A stretch of DNA of 64,000 nucleotides, from the NCBI RefSeq assembly GCF_009834125.1, contig NZ_CP047146.1, positions 8,648,501 to 8,712,500 on the forward strand. The letters run 5' to 3'. Shown here piece after piece: positions 49,727 through 59,267 of the stretch. Below the pieces are notes generated by a model. That model did no database searches and was not told where the DNA came from. It saw only the letters and a program-made list of their open reading frames with translations. The stretch's first letter is position 1. Each line of letters starts with the position of its first letter. Made by a program: the position numbers and the translations under genes. This DNA comes from Streptomyces sp. GS7 (GTDB lineage: Bacteria; Actinomycetota; Actinomycetes; Streptomycetales; Streptomycetaceae).

Positions 49727-51820
49727 ATGACTTCTGCGAAGAGTTCCCCACCGGCTTCCGCAGTACCCGCGCCGACGGCCACCGACGCGGCCCCGCTGAT
49801 GCCGAACCCTTTCTTCACGCCGAGTGAACTGCCCTATGAACTCCCGCCGTTCGCCCGTATCCGGCACGAGCACTTCCTGCCCGCCTTCGAACGCGGTATG
49901 GCCGACCAGCTGGCCGAGGTCGCCGCCATCGGGGGCAGCGACGCGCCCCCGACGTTCGAGAACACCGTGGAGGCGCTGGAACGCAGCGGCGCGGTGCTGT
50001 TGCGGGTGTCGCGGGTGTTCTTCAACAAGACGCATGCGGACACCGATGACGCGACACAGGCGCTTGAGGCCGAGATCGTCCCGCGGCTGTCCGCCCATGA
50101 GGACGCCGTACTCCTCGACCCCGCCCTGTTCGCCCGGCTGGAGACGCTCCATGAGCAGCGCGACCACCTGGGGCTGGACGGTGAGCAGCGGCGGCTGCTG
50201 GAGCGCCACCACGCCCTGCGGGTCCGCGCCGGGGCGCGGCTGGCACCCGAACAGCAGGCCCGGCTGAGGGAGTTGAACGCCGAGATCGCCGCCCTGTGCA
50301 CCGAGTTCGGGAGGAACCTGCGGGTCGACACCGCGGCGGCCGCGCTGGTGGTGGAGCGCGCCGAGGAGCTGGCCGGGCTATCGAAGGACGACATCGCCGC
50401 CGCGGCGCAGAGCGCCCGGGATCTCGGACACGACGGCCACTACGTGCTCGGCCTGCGCAACTTCACCAACCCGCCCCAGCTCGCCTTCTTGGAGGACCCG
50501 GCGCTGCGCGAGCGGCTGCTCACCGCCTCCCTGGAGCGCGGCCTCACCAGCAACGGCCCGCTCGCCGTCGCCGTGGTCACGCTGCGCGCCGAGCGCGCCG
50601 CGCTGCTGGGCTATCCGCACCACGCCGCCTGGCAGGTCGCCGACCAGACCGCCGGTACGGCCGGCGCCGTCGAGGAGATGCTGGGCAGGCTGACCGGCCC
50701 GGCCCTCGCCCACGCCGAGCGCGAGGGCGCCGCGCTGGCCGAGGCGGCGGGCGTGGCGGAGGTCCGCGCGGCCGACTGGCAGTACTACGCCGAGCGGGTC
50801 CGAAAGGAGCGGTTCGACCTCGACGCCGCGGCGCTGCGCCCCTATCTGGAGCTGGAGAGGGTCCTGCACGACGGCGTCTTCCACGCCGCCACCCTGGTCT
50901 ACGGTGTCACCTTCAGCGAGCGCCCCGACCTGGTGGCGTACCACCCGGACGCCCGGGTCTTCGAGGTGCACAACGCCGACGGCAGCCCCGTCGGCCTCTA
51001 CATCGGCGACTTCCACGCCCGGGAGTCCAAGCGGGGCGGCGCCTGGATGAACGAGCTGGTGCTCCAGTCCCGGCTGCTGGACCAGCGCTCCGTGGTCGTC
51101 AACAACCTGAACATCCCCAAGCCGCCGGCCGGCGACCCCGTACTCCTGACCTGGCCCGAAGTCATCACGCTCTTCCACGAGTTCGGGCACGCGCTGCACG
51201 GGCTGTTCTCCGACGTCCGCTATCCACTGCTGGCGGGCACCAAGGTGCCGCGCGACTTCGTCGAATTCCCGTCGCAGGTCAACGAGATGTGGGCGGAGTG
51301 GCCCGAGGTCCTCGCCCATTACGCCCGGCACCACCGCACCGGCGAGCCGATGCCGCCCGAGCTGCCGGCCAAGCTGCGCGAGGCGGAACGGTTCGGCGAG
51401 GGCTTCGACAGCGTGGAGCACCTGGCCGCCGCACTGCTGGACTGGTCCTGGCACACCCTCCCCGCCGCCGAACTGCCGGACAAGGACGGCACCGCGGCGT
51501 TCGAGGCCGCCGCGCTGGAGCGCCACGGCCTGGCCCGGCCCGCCATCCCGCCGCGCTACCGGACCGGCTACTTCGCCCATGTCTTCGGCGGCGGCTACGC
51601 GGCCGGCTACTACGGCTACCGCTGGGCGGAAGTACTGGACGCGGACACGGTGCGCTGGTTCCGGGAGAACGGCCGGACGGTCCGCGAGAGCGGCGAGATC
51701 TTCCGCCGCGAACTGCTCGGCAGGGGCAACAGCGTCGACCCGATGGAGGCGTTCCACGCGGTGGTCGGCCACGCCCCGGACATCGGACCGCTGCTGGCCA
51801 GGCGGGGCGCGGAGGGTTAG
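49727..51820 (+). CDS. M3-family metallopeptidase (Dcp-like)
   Basis: A 697-residue zinc oligopeptidase. The HExxH motif is HEFGH in VITLFHEFGHALHGLFSD (near residue 484), and the third ligand Glu lies in FPSQVNEMWAEWPEVL. N-terminal segments such as FENTVEALERSGAVLLRVSR and RNFTNPPQLAFLEDPALRER match the peptidyl-dipeptidase Dcp/oligopeptidase A group. No signal peptide, so cytoplasmic peptide turnover is likely. ATG at 49,727; an earlier in-frame start at 49,715 is possible. Ends at a strong hairpin facing the convergent lipoprotein gene. Confidence 0.93.
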   Translation: MTSAKSSPPASAVPAPTATDAAPLMPNPFFTPSELPYELPPFARIRHEHFLPAFERGMADQLAEVAAIGGSDAPPTFENTVEALERSGAVLLRVSRVFFNKTHADTDDATQALEAEIVPRLSAHEDAVLLDPALFARLETLHEQRDHLGLDGEQRRLLERHHALRVRAGARLAPEQQARLRELNAEIAALCTEFGRNLRVDTAAAALVVERAEELAGLSKDDIAAAAQSARDLGHDGHYVLGLRNFTNPPQLAFLEDPALRERLLTASLERGLTSNGPLAVAVVTLRAERAALLGYPHHAAWQVADQTAGTAGAVEEMLGRLTGPALAHAEREGAALAEAAGVAEVRAADWQYYAERVRKERFDLDAAALRPYLELERVLHDGVFHAATLVYGVTFSERPDLVAYHPDARVFEVHNADGSPVGLYIGDFHARESKRGGAWMNELVLQSRLLDQRSVVVNNLNIPKPPAGDPVLLTWPEVITLFHEFGHALHGLFSDVRYPLLAGTKVPRDFVEFPSQVNEMWAEWPEVLAHYARHHRTGEPMPPELPAKLREAERFGEGFDSVEHLAAALLDWSWHTLPAAELPDKDGTAAFEAAALERHGLARPAIPPRYRTGYFAHVFGGGYAAGYYGYRWAEVLDADTVRWFRENGRTVRESGEIFRRELLGRGNSVDPMEAFHAVVGHAPDIGPLLARRGAEG

Positions 51821-51874
51821 CGAAGGGGCAGCGGAGGCGTCGCGAAGGAAGCCGACGGAGGAGCCGGCGGAACG

Positions 51875-51906
51875 GAGGGGCCCGCGCTCCACCCCGCGGG
51901 CCCCTC
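51875..51906. terminator. Bidirectional hairpin
   Basis: GAGGGGCCCGCG and CGCGGGCCCCTC form a 12-bp perfect stem with an 8-base loop between the convergent peptidase and lipoprotein genes. Confidence 0.75.
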
Positions 51907-51937
51907 TGCCACTTCTCCTACTTCGCCGCTGCTTCTG

Positions 51938-53014
51938 CTACTTCGCGCCGTCCGGGGTCGCCCGCCAGGTGACCGGCTGGGCGCCGTCCCCGTTCCCCTG
52001 GAAGGTCAGCGAGGCCGGCGGATCGCCCTTCGGCAGCATGTGGATGGTGCACTCGGTCACCGAGGCCCCCGGCTTCACCATCTTGTCGGGGGTGGCCTCG
52101 GGGCACTGGGTCACCCCGGGGCCGCCGATGTCCAGCAGGATCAACTTCCGCGCCTGCTGCCCGCTGACGGTGGTCAGCGTCAGGCTGTCGTTCATGCTCG
52201 GCAGCAGGTCGTACTTGCCGGTGTTCTTGTACTCCACCGTCACGTAGTACGGGATGAGCTTCTTCTGGTCCGCGTGCAGGTCGAAGCGGCTGAGATCGTC
52301 GAGGGACCCGGCGCGGACGCTCTTCGGGGTGGCCAGGACCGTGACCGTATGGCGTTCGCTGTCCGTCGTGGCCGCGTCGGCGGGCTTGTTGGCGGGCAGC
52401 ACACCGGCCGCGCCCCCCTGGGTGCCGCCGATCTGCCACAGCAGGGTGTCTCCGCCGTCGTCCTTGTAGGAGACGTTCGCCGGCTTCTGCCCCTTGGACA
52501 GCATGAAGATCAGGCACTCGGCCGTGGTCTCACCGGCGGCCAGCTGCGTCTTCCCCGGCTCCCGGCACTCGGGCGGCAGCCCGGAGTCGGTGGCCAACGG
52601 GTTGGTCCGGAACAGCGAGACCTGCTCGCCGGCCTGGCCGTCCGCCCCTGTGACCGAGAAGTTCCGCTCCGGGTACAGCCCCTTCACGGTGTCCTTGCCG
52701 GTGTTGGTGTAGGAGAAGGTGAGGTAGTACGGCACCTTCCCCTTGAGGCCGTCGTCCAGCCGGATGTGCGCGAGGTCGGACTGGTCGCCGCGGGCCAGGC
52801 GGGTGGGCTTGAGTTGCAGCGCGTGCGGCTTGTGGTCGGTGTCGGTCCAGGTGCCCGCACGGGCCGCGGACTCCATCGGGAGCGGCTTGGCGGGTACGAC
52901 GGCGGGCGACGCCCCCGGTGCCGCCTTCCCGCCGGACGCGCCGCCGCACCCCGCGGCCAGCAGCATGAGCACGCTCACCCCCGCGGCACCGACCGTCCCT
53001 CTGCGCACACGCAC
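51938..53014 (-). CDS. Secreted lipoprotein with two repeat domains
   Basis: A 358-residue lipoprotein: signal peptide with lipobox LLAAGCGG (near residue 20), then two similar beta-domains. Each has a PYYxTxxYxNTGKxxxxL core (residues near 90, PYYLTFSYTNTGKDTVKGLY, and near 252, PYYVTVEYKNTGKYDLLPSM) and a TECxIxMLxKG strand. The pair suggests an internal duplication. It probably faces the cell wall side. GTG at 53,014 follows a GGGGG stretch. Function unknown. Confidence 0.8.
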   Translation of the reverse strand: MRVRRGTVGAAGVSVLMLLAAGCGGASGGKAAPGASPAVVPAKPLPMESAARAGTWTDTDHKPHALQLKPTRLARGDQSDLAHIRLDDGLKGKVPYYLTFSYTNTGKDTVKGLYPERNFSVTGADGQAGEQVSLFRTNPLATDSGLPPECREPGKTQLAAGETTAECLIFMLSKGQKPANVSYKDDGGDTLLWQIGGTQGGAAGVLPANKPADAATTDSERHTVTVLATPKSVRAGSLDDLSRFDLHADQKKLIPYYVTVEYKNTGKYDLLPSMNDSLTLTTVSGQQARKLILLDIGGPGVTQCPEATPDKMVKPGASVTECTIHMLPKGDPPASLTFQGNGDGAQPVTWRATPDGAK

Positions 53015-53356
53015 ATGAACCCCCGTGAAGTCGTCCTTCGGAGCCGTCGCCCGAAGTGTTGTCTGGAGCGCCCGTCGGCGTGGCCGGTCCCGCGGGGCCG
53101 ACGCCGTCCTGCCCTGCTGACGGCCCTGCCACGCTGACGCCGACCGGACAAAACCGACCGGGCGTCCACCACAGTAACCGGCGGGCACCGGAGCAATTCC
53201 GGTGACCCCGGGGGCAGATCGCGGGCAGCACCGCGCAGCGCACCCCACCGGCGCAGACCGTGCCGGAGGCCACATCACGGACCAGGTTGGCGGCCGACCG
53301 CAGACCACGTCGGAGGCCGCATCGCACACCGCGTCAGGTCTGCTTGGCCGCTTTGG
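53015..53356. other. 342-base gap upstream of the lipoprotein
   Basis: Between the minus-strand lipoprotein start and the methyltransferase stop. GC-rich, with no supported gene, clear promoter or hairpin. Confidence 0.4.
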
Positions 53357-54199
53357 TCAGCTTGGCGCTTCGGGCGGTTTGATCGCCTTCAGCGAGTACA
53401 TCAGCGGGATACGGGGCCGGTCCTCCGGAAACCGGTAGAACCCGTCGTCGCCCCGCCGCAGTTCGCCGAACCGCTGAAACATCGTCATGTCGTGCTCATG
53501 CAGGAATTCGATACGCAGTCCGGAACCCGCCACCGCGCTGACGACGTCCCCGAGCGAATGCTGCCATTCGACGCTCCTGTTGTGGACCGTCACCGCACCG
53601 AAGTCCGTGTAGCTGCCGGGAGCGTCCTCGTCCCACGCCTCACGGCGGAAGTAGTCATGGACGACCTGCGATCCGGTCCTGTCGTCCAGCACATCGCACA
53701 GCGGGTGGAATTCGGCGAGGTAGAGAAAACCACCGGGGGCGACCAGCGACGCGGCGGTCTCGGCCCACCGGACCAGGTCCGGAAGCCAGTTCACCGAGCC
53801 GATGCCCGTGTACACGATGTCGTAGGCGGCGTCGGGGACGGCTTCCGCGGCGTCATGGACATCGGCGGCCACGAACGACGCGCGGTCCGGGCCGTAGCCG
53901 AACTCGGCCGCCAGTTCGCGGGCCGCCTCGACGGCCGGAGCGGAGAAGTCCAGACCGACGACGCGGCCTGCTCCGCGATGCGCCCACGACAGCGTGTCCT
54001 GGCCGAAGTGGCACTGGAGATGGAGCAGGCTCCGGCCCGTGACGTCACCGACCTCCGCGGCCTCGAAGTCGCGAATGACGTCCCGGGTCCGCCGGAATGC
54101 GTCCTGGTCGTAGAAATCGCTCGCGATGTGGAGAGGCACCCGCTCGTCCCACCTCGCGCGGTTCACCTCGCGCCAGTCATCGGGCGTGTGTTGTCGCAT
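53357..54199 (-). CDS. Class I SAM-dependent methyltransferase
   Basis: A 280-residue methyltransferase. Motif I is LLHLQCHFGQDTLSWAHRGA (near residue 58), motif II VVGLDFSAPAVEAARELAAE, and DIVYTGIGSVNWL with FLYLAEFHPLCDVL follow. The HLQCHFGxDTL pattern is typical of a widespread uncharacterised SAM family. Substrate unknown. It is divergent from the S9 peptidase gene with 68 bases between. Confidence 0.88.
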   Translation of the reverse strand: MRQHTPDDWREVNRARWDERVPLHIASDFYDQDAFRRTRDVIRDFEAAEVGDVTGRSLLHLQCHFGQDTLSWAHRGAGRVVGLDFSAPAVEAARELAAEFGYGPDRASFVAADVHDAAEAVPDAAYDIVYTGIGSVNWLPDLVRWAETAASLVAPGGFLYLAEFHPLCDVLDDRTGSQVVHDYFRREAWDEDAPGSYTDFGAVTVHNRSVEWQHSLGDVVSAVAGSGLRIEFLHEHDMTMFQRFGELRRGDDGFYRFPEDRPRIPLMYSLKAIKPPEAPS

Positions 54200-54267
54200 A
54201 GCGCGAAGTTATCCACAGCCTGTCGGCCCCGCCAACGCATTTTCCGCGGCGGGCGCAGAATGGCCCC

Positions 54268-56217
54268 ATGACTGACGAGACCACAGGCCCCGGCCGCACC
54301 CCCGCCGATCCGCCCCCGCCCGCCCCCGATTCCGCCGCCACCCCCGCGGCCAAGGCTCCGGGCGGCGCCGGCGGCGCAGCTGACGGCTCGACCGGCCCGG
54401 CCGCCGACCTGCCGGAGTGGGAGAAGCGCTTCCGCGCCCCGCGGATCGGGCTGCCGGAGTGGGCCGAGTACGCCCCGGACCGCTCCCTGTTCGTCTCGAA
54501 CGCCACCGGCACCTTCGAGCTGTACGCCTGGGACCGCGCGACCGGCGGCCAGCGGCAGGCCACCGACCGCCCGCACGGCACGACGGACGGGACGCTGTCG
54601 CCGGACGGCGAGTGGATCTGGTGGTTCTCCGACACCGACGGGGACGAGTTCGGCGTGTGGATGCGGCAGCCGTTCGCGGGCGGCGCGGACGAACCGGCCG
54701 CGCCGGGGCTCGCCCCCTCGTATCCGGGCGGTCTGGCCATCGGCCACGACGGCACCGCCGTCATCGGCCGCTCCACGGACGAGGACGGCTCGACGGTCCA
54801 CCTCGTACGGCCCGGGGAGCCGCCGGTGGAGATCTACCGCCACCGCGAATCGGCCGGCGTCGGCGACCTCTCCCACGACGGTTCGCTGATCGCCGTGGAG
54901 CACACCGAGCACGCCGATGCGATGCACTCCGCCCTCCGCGTCGTCCGCCCGGACGGTTCGACCGTCGCCGAGCTGGACGACACCCATGGCGGCACCGAGG
55001 AACTGGGCCTGTCGGTGATGGGGTTCGCACCGGTGGACGGTGACAGCCGGCTCCTGGTGGGACACCAGCGACGGGGCCGCTGGGAGCCGATGATCTGGGA
55101 CCCGCTGACGGGCGTGGAGACCGCCCTGGAGATCGACCTGCCCGGCGACGTGGGCGCGGACTGGTATCCGGACGGATCGGCACTGCTGATCGAGCACGAA
55201 TACCAGGCCCGCAGCGAGCTGTGGCGCTACGACCTGGGCGCACCGGGCACCGCGGACGGCGGCACCCGGACCGGCGGGCCCGCGCTGACCCGGGTCGAGA
55301 CCCCCGCCGGCACGGTCTCCGGCGCGACGGCCCGACCGGACGGCACTGTCGAGTTCCTCTGGTCGTCCGCGGCCCAGCCCTCGGAGGTCCGGTCGACGAG
55401 CGGCACCGTGGTCCTGGACCCGCCCGGCATGAAGGCCCCCGGATCGGTCCCGGTGACCGACGCCTGGGTGGACGGGCCCGGCGGCCGTATCCACGCCCTG
55501 GTGCAGCAGCCCCCCGGCAAGGGCCCCTTCCCGACCGTCTTCGACATCCACGGCGGCCCGACCTGGCACGACAGCGACGCCTTCGCCTCCTCACCGGCCG
55601 CCTGGGTCGACCACGGCTTCGCCGTCGTCCGCGTCAACTACCGCGGCTCGACCGGCTACGGCCGCGCCTGGACGGACGCGCTCAAGCACCGCGTCGGGCT
55701 GATCGAGCTGGAGGACATCGCCGCGGTGCGCGAGTGGGCGGTCGCCTCCGGCCTCGCGGACCCGGAGCGGCTGGTGCTCGCGGGCGGCTCCTGGGGCGGC
55801 TATCTGACGCTGCTGGGCCTGGGCACCCAGCCGGACGCCTGGGCGGTGGGCCTGGCCGCGGTCCCGGTGGCGGACTACGTCACGGCCTACAACGACGAGA
55901 TGGAAGCCCTCAAGGCCATGGACCGCACACTCCTGGGCGGCACCCCGGAAGAGGTCCCCGAGCGCTTCGAGGCGTCCTCCCCGCTGACGTACGTCGACGC
56001 GGTCCGCGCCCCCGTCTACATCTCCGCCGGCGTCAACGACCCCCGCTGCCCGATCCAGCAGGTCGAGAACTACGTCCAGCGCCTGGAGGGCCGCGGCCAC
56101 CCCCACGAGGTCTACCGCTACGACGCGGGCCACGGCTCCCTGGTGGTGGAAGAGCGCATCAAGCAGGTCCGCCTGGAACTCGACTTCGCACGGAGGCACA
56201 TGAAGCCGAAGGAGTAG
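54268..56217 (+). CDS. S9-family prolyl-oligopeptidase-like hydrolase
   Basis: A 649-residue serine peptidase. After a 45-residue Pro/Ala-rich tail at the N-terminus comes a beta-propeller (about 50-370, repeated SPDGEWIWWFSDTDGDE-like blades). The alpha/beta-hydrolase domain (from 390) has the nucleophile elbow LVLAGGSWGGYLTL (Ser near 507), Asp in VYISAGVNDPRCP and His in YDAGHGSLV. Family members are acylaminoacyl or dipeptidyl peptidases. No signal peptide. It converges on SURF1. Confidence 0.93.
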   Translation: MTDETTGPGRTPADPPPPAPDSAATPAAKAPGGAGGAADGSTGPAADLPEWEKRFRAPRIGLPEWAEYAPDRSLFVSNATGTFELYAWDRATGGQRQATDRPHGTTDGTLSPDGEWIWWFSDTDGDEFGVWMRQPFAGGADEPAAPGLAPSYPGGLAIGHDGTAVIGRSTDEDGSTVHLVRPGEPPVEIYRHRESAGVGDLSHDGSLIAVEHTEHADAMHSALRVVRPDGSTVAELDDTHGGTEELGLSVMGFAPVDGDSRLLVGHQRRGRWEPMIWDPLTGVETALEIDLPGDVGADWYPDGSALLIEHEYQARSELWRYDLGAPGTADGGTRTGGPALTRVETPAGTVSGATARPDGTVEFLWSSAAQPSEVRSTSGTVVLDPPGMKAPGSVPVTDAWVDGPGGRIHALVQQPPGKGPFPTVFDIHGGPTWHDSDAFASSPAAWVDHGFAVVRVNYRGSTGYGRAWTDALKHRVGLIELEDIAAVREWAVASGLADPERLVLAGGSWGGYLTLLGLGTQPDAWAVGLAAVPVADYVTAYNDEMEALKAMDRTLLGGTPEEVPERFEASSPLTYVDAVRAPVYISAGVNDPRCPIQQVENYVQRLEGRGHPHEVYRYDAGHGSLVVEERIKQVRLELDFARRHMKPKE

Positions 56218-56223
56218 AACCGA

Positions 56224-56264
56224 GCGGGGGAGGGGCGGGGCGGGGGGAGGGGGCGGGGGGGGAG
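56224..56264 (+). other. G-run tract between convergent genes
   Basis: Seven runs of four or more G within 41 bases, right after the S9 peptidase stop. On the plus strand this is a strong candidate for a G-quadruplex, and might act as a terminator. Confidence 0.55.
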
Positions 56265-56353
56265 GCCCCCCAGGGCCCAAGCCGCCCCGAGATCGGCCTC
56301 GCCCCAGCAGCAGCCAGGCCGCAGTGATCAGTCAGGCCCCAGTGGTCAGTGAG

Positions 56354-56418
56354 GCCACGGGCTCAGGCACGGGCCACGGGCTCAGGCACGGGCCACGGGC
56401 TCAGGCACGGGCCACGGT
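56354..56418 (+). repeat. 19-base tandem repeat at the SURF1 stop
   Basis: GCTCAGGCACGGGCCACGG recurs at 56,361, 56,380 and 56,399. The last copy overlaps the end of the SURF1 gene, so slippage here would alter the C-terminus. Confidence 0.65.
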
Positions 56419-57432
56419 CTTCTTCCCGTCCCCGTCCCCGCCCCCATCGGCCTCGGCGTCCGCGGCCGGGGCGGGGGCTGCGCCCGTCGCAGCCTCCGAG
56501 TTCGCCGCAGCTCCCGGGGTCACCGCAGCCTCCGGGTGCGACACAGCCTCCCGGTTCGACGCAGGCTTCCGGTTCGACGAAGCCTCCGGGGGCGCCGCGG
56601 TGTTCGATGAAGCCTCCGGGGTCGCCGCGGTGCCCGCCGGTTCCTCCGGAAGGATGCCGAGGGCCGCGTCCTTGGCGGCTTCGGCCTCACGGCGTACGAG
56701 GCGGAACCACATGAAGACGACGAACCCCGCGAAGACGAACCACTCGCCGGTGTAGCCGAGGTTCTGGAACGCCTTCATGTCCAGGCCGCTGCCCTCCGCG
56801 GCGGCCGGCGGGACGGCGTGCAGCGGGGCCGTCGGATCGGTGAGCGTGATCCAGGCGTCGTAGACCCCGTACGGCACGATGTTGACCAGCGAGGCCGCAC
56901 TGATCATGCCGAGCTGCCCCTGCGGCAGACCGCCGCCGGCCTGCACCCCGTCCGTGCCCTGGTTCTCGGACGCCTGCAGCGCGCCGGTGACCGTCACCTC
57001 TCCCTTGGGCGGCGCGGGCACTTTCGCCGTATCGGCCGGCACACTCGCGTCGCCGGGCAGCCACCCCCGTACGACCGGGAGGGCCTTGCCGCTGTCCGTA
57101 CGCAGCAGGGTCAGAACGTAGAAGCCCTGCTGGTCACCGTTCTTGCCCTTCAACGTGCGGCCCGGTACGAGCAGTTGGTGCGCGTTGTCGTACTGGCCGC
57201 GGGCGCTGGCCTGGCGGCCGGAGGTGACCTGGTTGACGGGCAGCAGGCTGTCCAGCGGACGGGCGGCCGCGGTCTTGGCCTGGGCGGATCGGTTCTCCTG
57301 CTGCTGGTGCGTGGCGACCCGGGCGTCGAAGCGGCTCAGCTGCCAGCTGCCCATGAAGATGCAGAAGGGGATCGCCAGCACGGCGAAGACGTTGATTCCC
57401 CACCACCGCGGGGTCAGCAGGAACCGGTACAC
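56401..57432 (-). CDS. SURF1-family protein
   Basis: A 343-residue SURF1 homologue, which assists cytochrome c oxidase assembly. Two membrane helices bracket the extracytoplasmic part: INVFAVLAIPFCIFMGSWQL (residues 13-32) and EWFVFAGFVVFMWFRLVRRE (near 236-255). Family motifs include QGFYVLTLLRTDSGKALPVV with RGWLP. A low-complexity tail of about 80 residues, rich in Ala, Pro and Glu and built from EASSN-like repeats, follows the second helix. GTG start at 57,432. Confidence 0.88.
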   Translation of the reverse strand: MYRFLLTPRWWGINVFAVLAIPFCIFMGSWQLSRFDARVATHQQQENRSAQAKTAAARPLDSLLPVNQVTSGRQASARGQYDNAHQLLVPGRTLKGKNGDQQGFYVLTLLRTDSGKALPVVRGWLPGDASVPADTAKVPAPPKGEVTVTGALQASENQGTDGVQAGGGLPQGQLGMISAASLVNIVPYGVYDAWITLTDPTAPLHAVPPAAAEGSGLDMKAFQNLGYTGEWFVFAGFVVFMWFRLVRREAEAAKDAALGILPEEPAGTAATPEASSNTAAPPEASSNRKPASNREAVSHPEAAVTPGAAANSEAATGAAPAPAADAEADGGGDGDGKKTVARA

Positions 57433-57559
57433 CCCACCAACGGTACGGGTCCCGCACCGCGCGGCGGCACCGCCCCCTCCCCGCCGCGACTCCGGGCCCC
57501 TGGACCTGCACCGATGACGACCGGCCAATGACGGCCGCCAGCGAACAGAGACCAGCCAT

Positions 57560-57601
57560 CAGCGATCAGCGATCAGCGATCAGCGATCAGCGATCAGCGA
57601 T
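57560..57601 (+). repeat. Heptanucleotide repeat (CAGCGAT)6
   Basis: Six perfect copies of CAGCGAT, followed by imperfect AACCGAC copies. They lie in the 344-base gap between SURF1 and the DUF protein gene, in which I see nothing else. Confidence 0.75.
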
Positions 57602-57776
57602 CAACCGAGAACCGACAACCGACAACCGATGGTCAGCGGCCGACGACGGACGACCGACACAGCCTGCGGCCGGCAACCGACAGCCGCCGCACGCGCCCGC
57701 AACCCCCACCACAGAGCGGCGCCACGAAGCAGCCCCAGTCCCCCGGAACAGCCCGAGTCCCCCGAGTCAGCCCCCG

Positions 57777-59267
57777 CTACGACGCCGCCAGCGGCGCCGT
57801 GCGGTACACCGTCCCCGCGCAGGCGTCCGCGATCTTGGCGTCCGCCGCGACCGGTTCGCCGGACTCCGGAGTGTGGCTGAGGAGCACACCGCCGGCCGCC
57901 GGCCCCTTGTCCCCGGAACTCTCTCCGCTGCCCACCTGGCCGCCGCCGGCTCCGTCGGGGGCCGGCGCGGCGGCGCCCGGGGACGCCGCGGGCCCCTTGG
58001 ACGGGTCGGGGGTCGGCGACGGTCTCGGCGTGACGCAGCCGGTCTTGCCGCCGCCCGCCGCCGGGATCCAGGCGAACTTGACCTCGTACGCCTGCCCCGG
58101 CTTGAGCACCAGCTGGTCAGGGGTCGTGGCCGGATCCGGCAGCCCGGTGGCGTCGTCGCCCGTCGTGTGGTCGACGAGATGGACCTTGTCCGACTTCGTG
58201 GAACCCTGCGGGGTCAGCTCGACGGTCCCGCCGCCCTGCACCGAACAGGCGGTACCGGACGTGTTGACCACCCGGAACGCGCCGTAGACCCGCCCCGCGG
58301 AGTCCGCCGGACCGACCGTGCTGGTCCCCCGGCCGAGCTGGTCGCGTCCACAGGCCGGCGAGGTGACGTCCATGGTCGTGTCGGGGGCGGGCGTACCGAC
58401 GCCGGCGGCCTCGCCCGTACCGGGCGTCACGGCGCCCTGGTCCCCCGTGGCCGCGGTCCGGCCGCTGCCGGGCCTCCGGCCGTCGCTGCCGGTCGGCCGC
58501 GCACTGGCCTGTGCGGGGCCTTCGCCGCGTGTACCCGCGGTGTCGTGATCGGCGCGCCGGCTGCTGGCGGTGTTGGTGGAACGGTCCCCGGAGCCGTCGC
58601 CGAAGTCGGCGACACGGACCATCGCCGGGATCGCCGTACCGCCGAGCAGCAGCACCGCGACCGCGCCCACGAGGGCGTGCCGCCGCCGCTGACGACGGGC
58701 CGGGACCGCGCGCCGCAGCTCCTCCAACGCGTCCGGCGCAGGCTCCAGATCGGCGACGCGGGACCGCAACAACCGTCTCAGCTCGTCCTCGCCGCCAAGG
58801 CCCTCGCCACCGAAGTCCCCACCACCGAGGCCACGTCCACCGAGGCCCCCACCGCCGACGCCACCGCCGGCCGAACCACCAGCCCCGTCAGCAGAGCCTG
58901 AGCCGGAACCTGAGCCGGAACCCAAGTCAAAACCGAAACCGGAGCCGAAGTCGAAGTCGAAACCCGAGCCAGAACCGGAGCCAGAGCCAGAACCGGAGCC
59001 GGAAGAGGACCCATCCCCCTCACCCACAACACCGCCCAGCTCGGCACGACCGCCCAGCTCGGCACGACCGCCCTGCTCGGCCCCACCGCTCTCGTACGCG
59101 CCGCCACACTCATACGCGGCACCACACTCATACGCGGCACCGCTCTCGTACGCGCCGCCGCTCTCGCCCGCACCGCCGTTTCTGTGCGCACCACCGCTCC
59201 CGGCCGCCCGGCCGGTCTCGTCCGTGCTACCGGGCTCGGTACCGCGCCCGGCTCCTGCTCCACTCAC
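57777..59267 (-). CDS. Membrane-anchored protein of a SigE-type operon
   Basis: A 496-residue protein. The first 165 residues are Gly/Ser/Ala/Glu low-complexity sequence with repeated GAAYECG-like and SGSG units. An amphipathic part (ELRRLLRSRVADLEPAPDAL) leads to a single helix HALVGAVAVLLLGGTAIPAM. The extracytoplasmic part has Cys pairs (DVTSPACGRDQLGRG, NTSGTACSVQGGGTVELTPQ) of a DUF4232-like beta-domain. Its start overlaps the sigma factor stop by four bases, so it is a likely anti-sigma or signalling partner. The length of the N-terminal repeats is unusual. Confidence 0.8.
   Translation of the reverse strand: MSGAGAGRGTEPGSTDETGRAAGSGGAHRNGGAGESGGAYESGAAYECGAAYECGGAYESGGAEQGGRAELGGRAELGGVVGEGDGSSSGSGSGSGSGSGSGFDFDFGSGFGFDLGSGSGSGSGSADGAGGSAGGGVGGGGLGGRGLGGGDFGGEGLGGEDELRRLLRSRVADLEPAPDALEELRRAVPARRQRRRHALVGAVAVLLLGGTAIPAMVRVADFGDGSGDRSTNTASSRRADHDTAGTRGEGPAQASARPTGSDGRRPGSGRTAATGDQGAVTPGTGEAAGVGTPAPDTTMDVTSPACGRDQLGRGTSTVGPADSAGRVYGAFRVVNTSGTACSVQGGGTVELTPQGSTKSDKVHLVDHTTGDDATGLPDPATTPDQLVLKPGQAYEVKFAWIPAAGGGKTGCVTPRPSPTPDPSKGPAASPGAAAPAPDGAGGGQVGSGESSGDKGPAAGGVLLSHTPESGEPVAADAKIADACAGTVYRTAPLAAS

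Noticed and set aside
56354..57601. Tandem repeats as a CRISPR array
   Set aside because: The repeats are contiguous, 7-19 bases long and have no spacers. No cas genes are in the window.
58880..59010. Serine/glycine-coding repeats as a mobile or regulatory repeat
   Set aside because: The repeats keep the frame of the membrane protein and are explained by low-complexity coding sequence.
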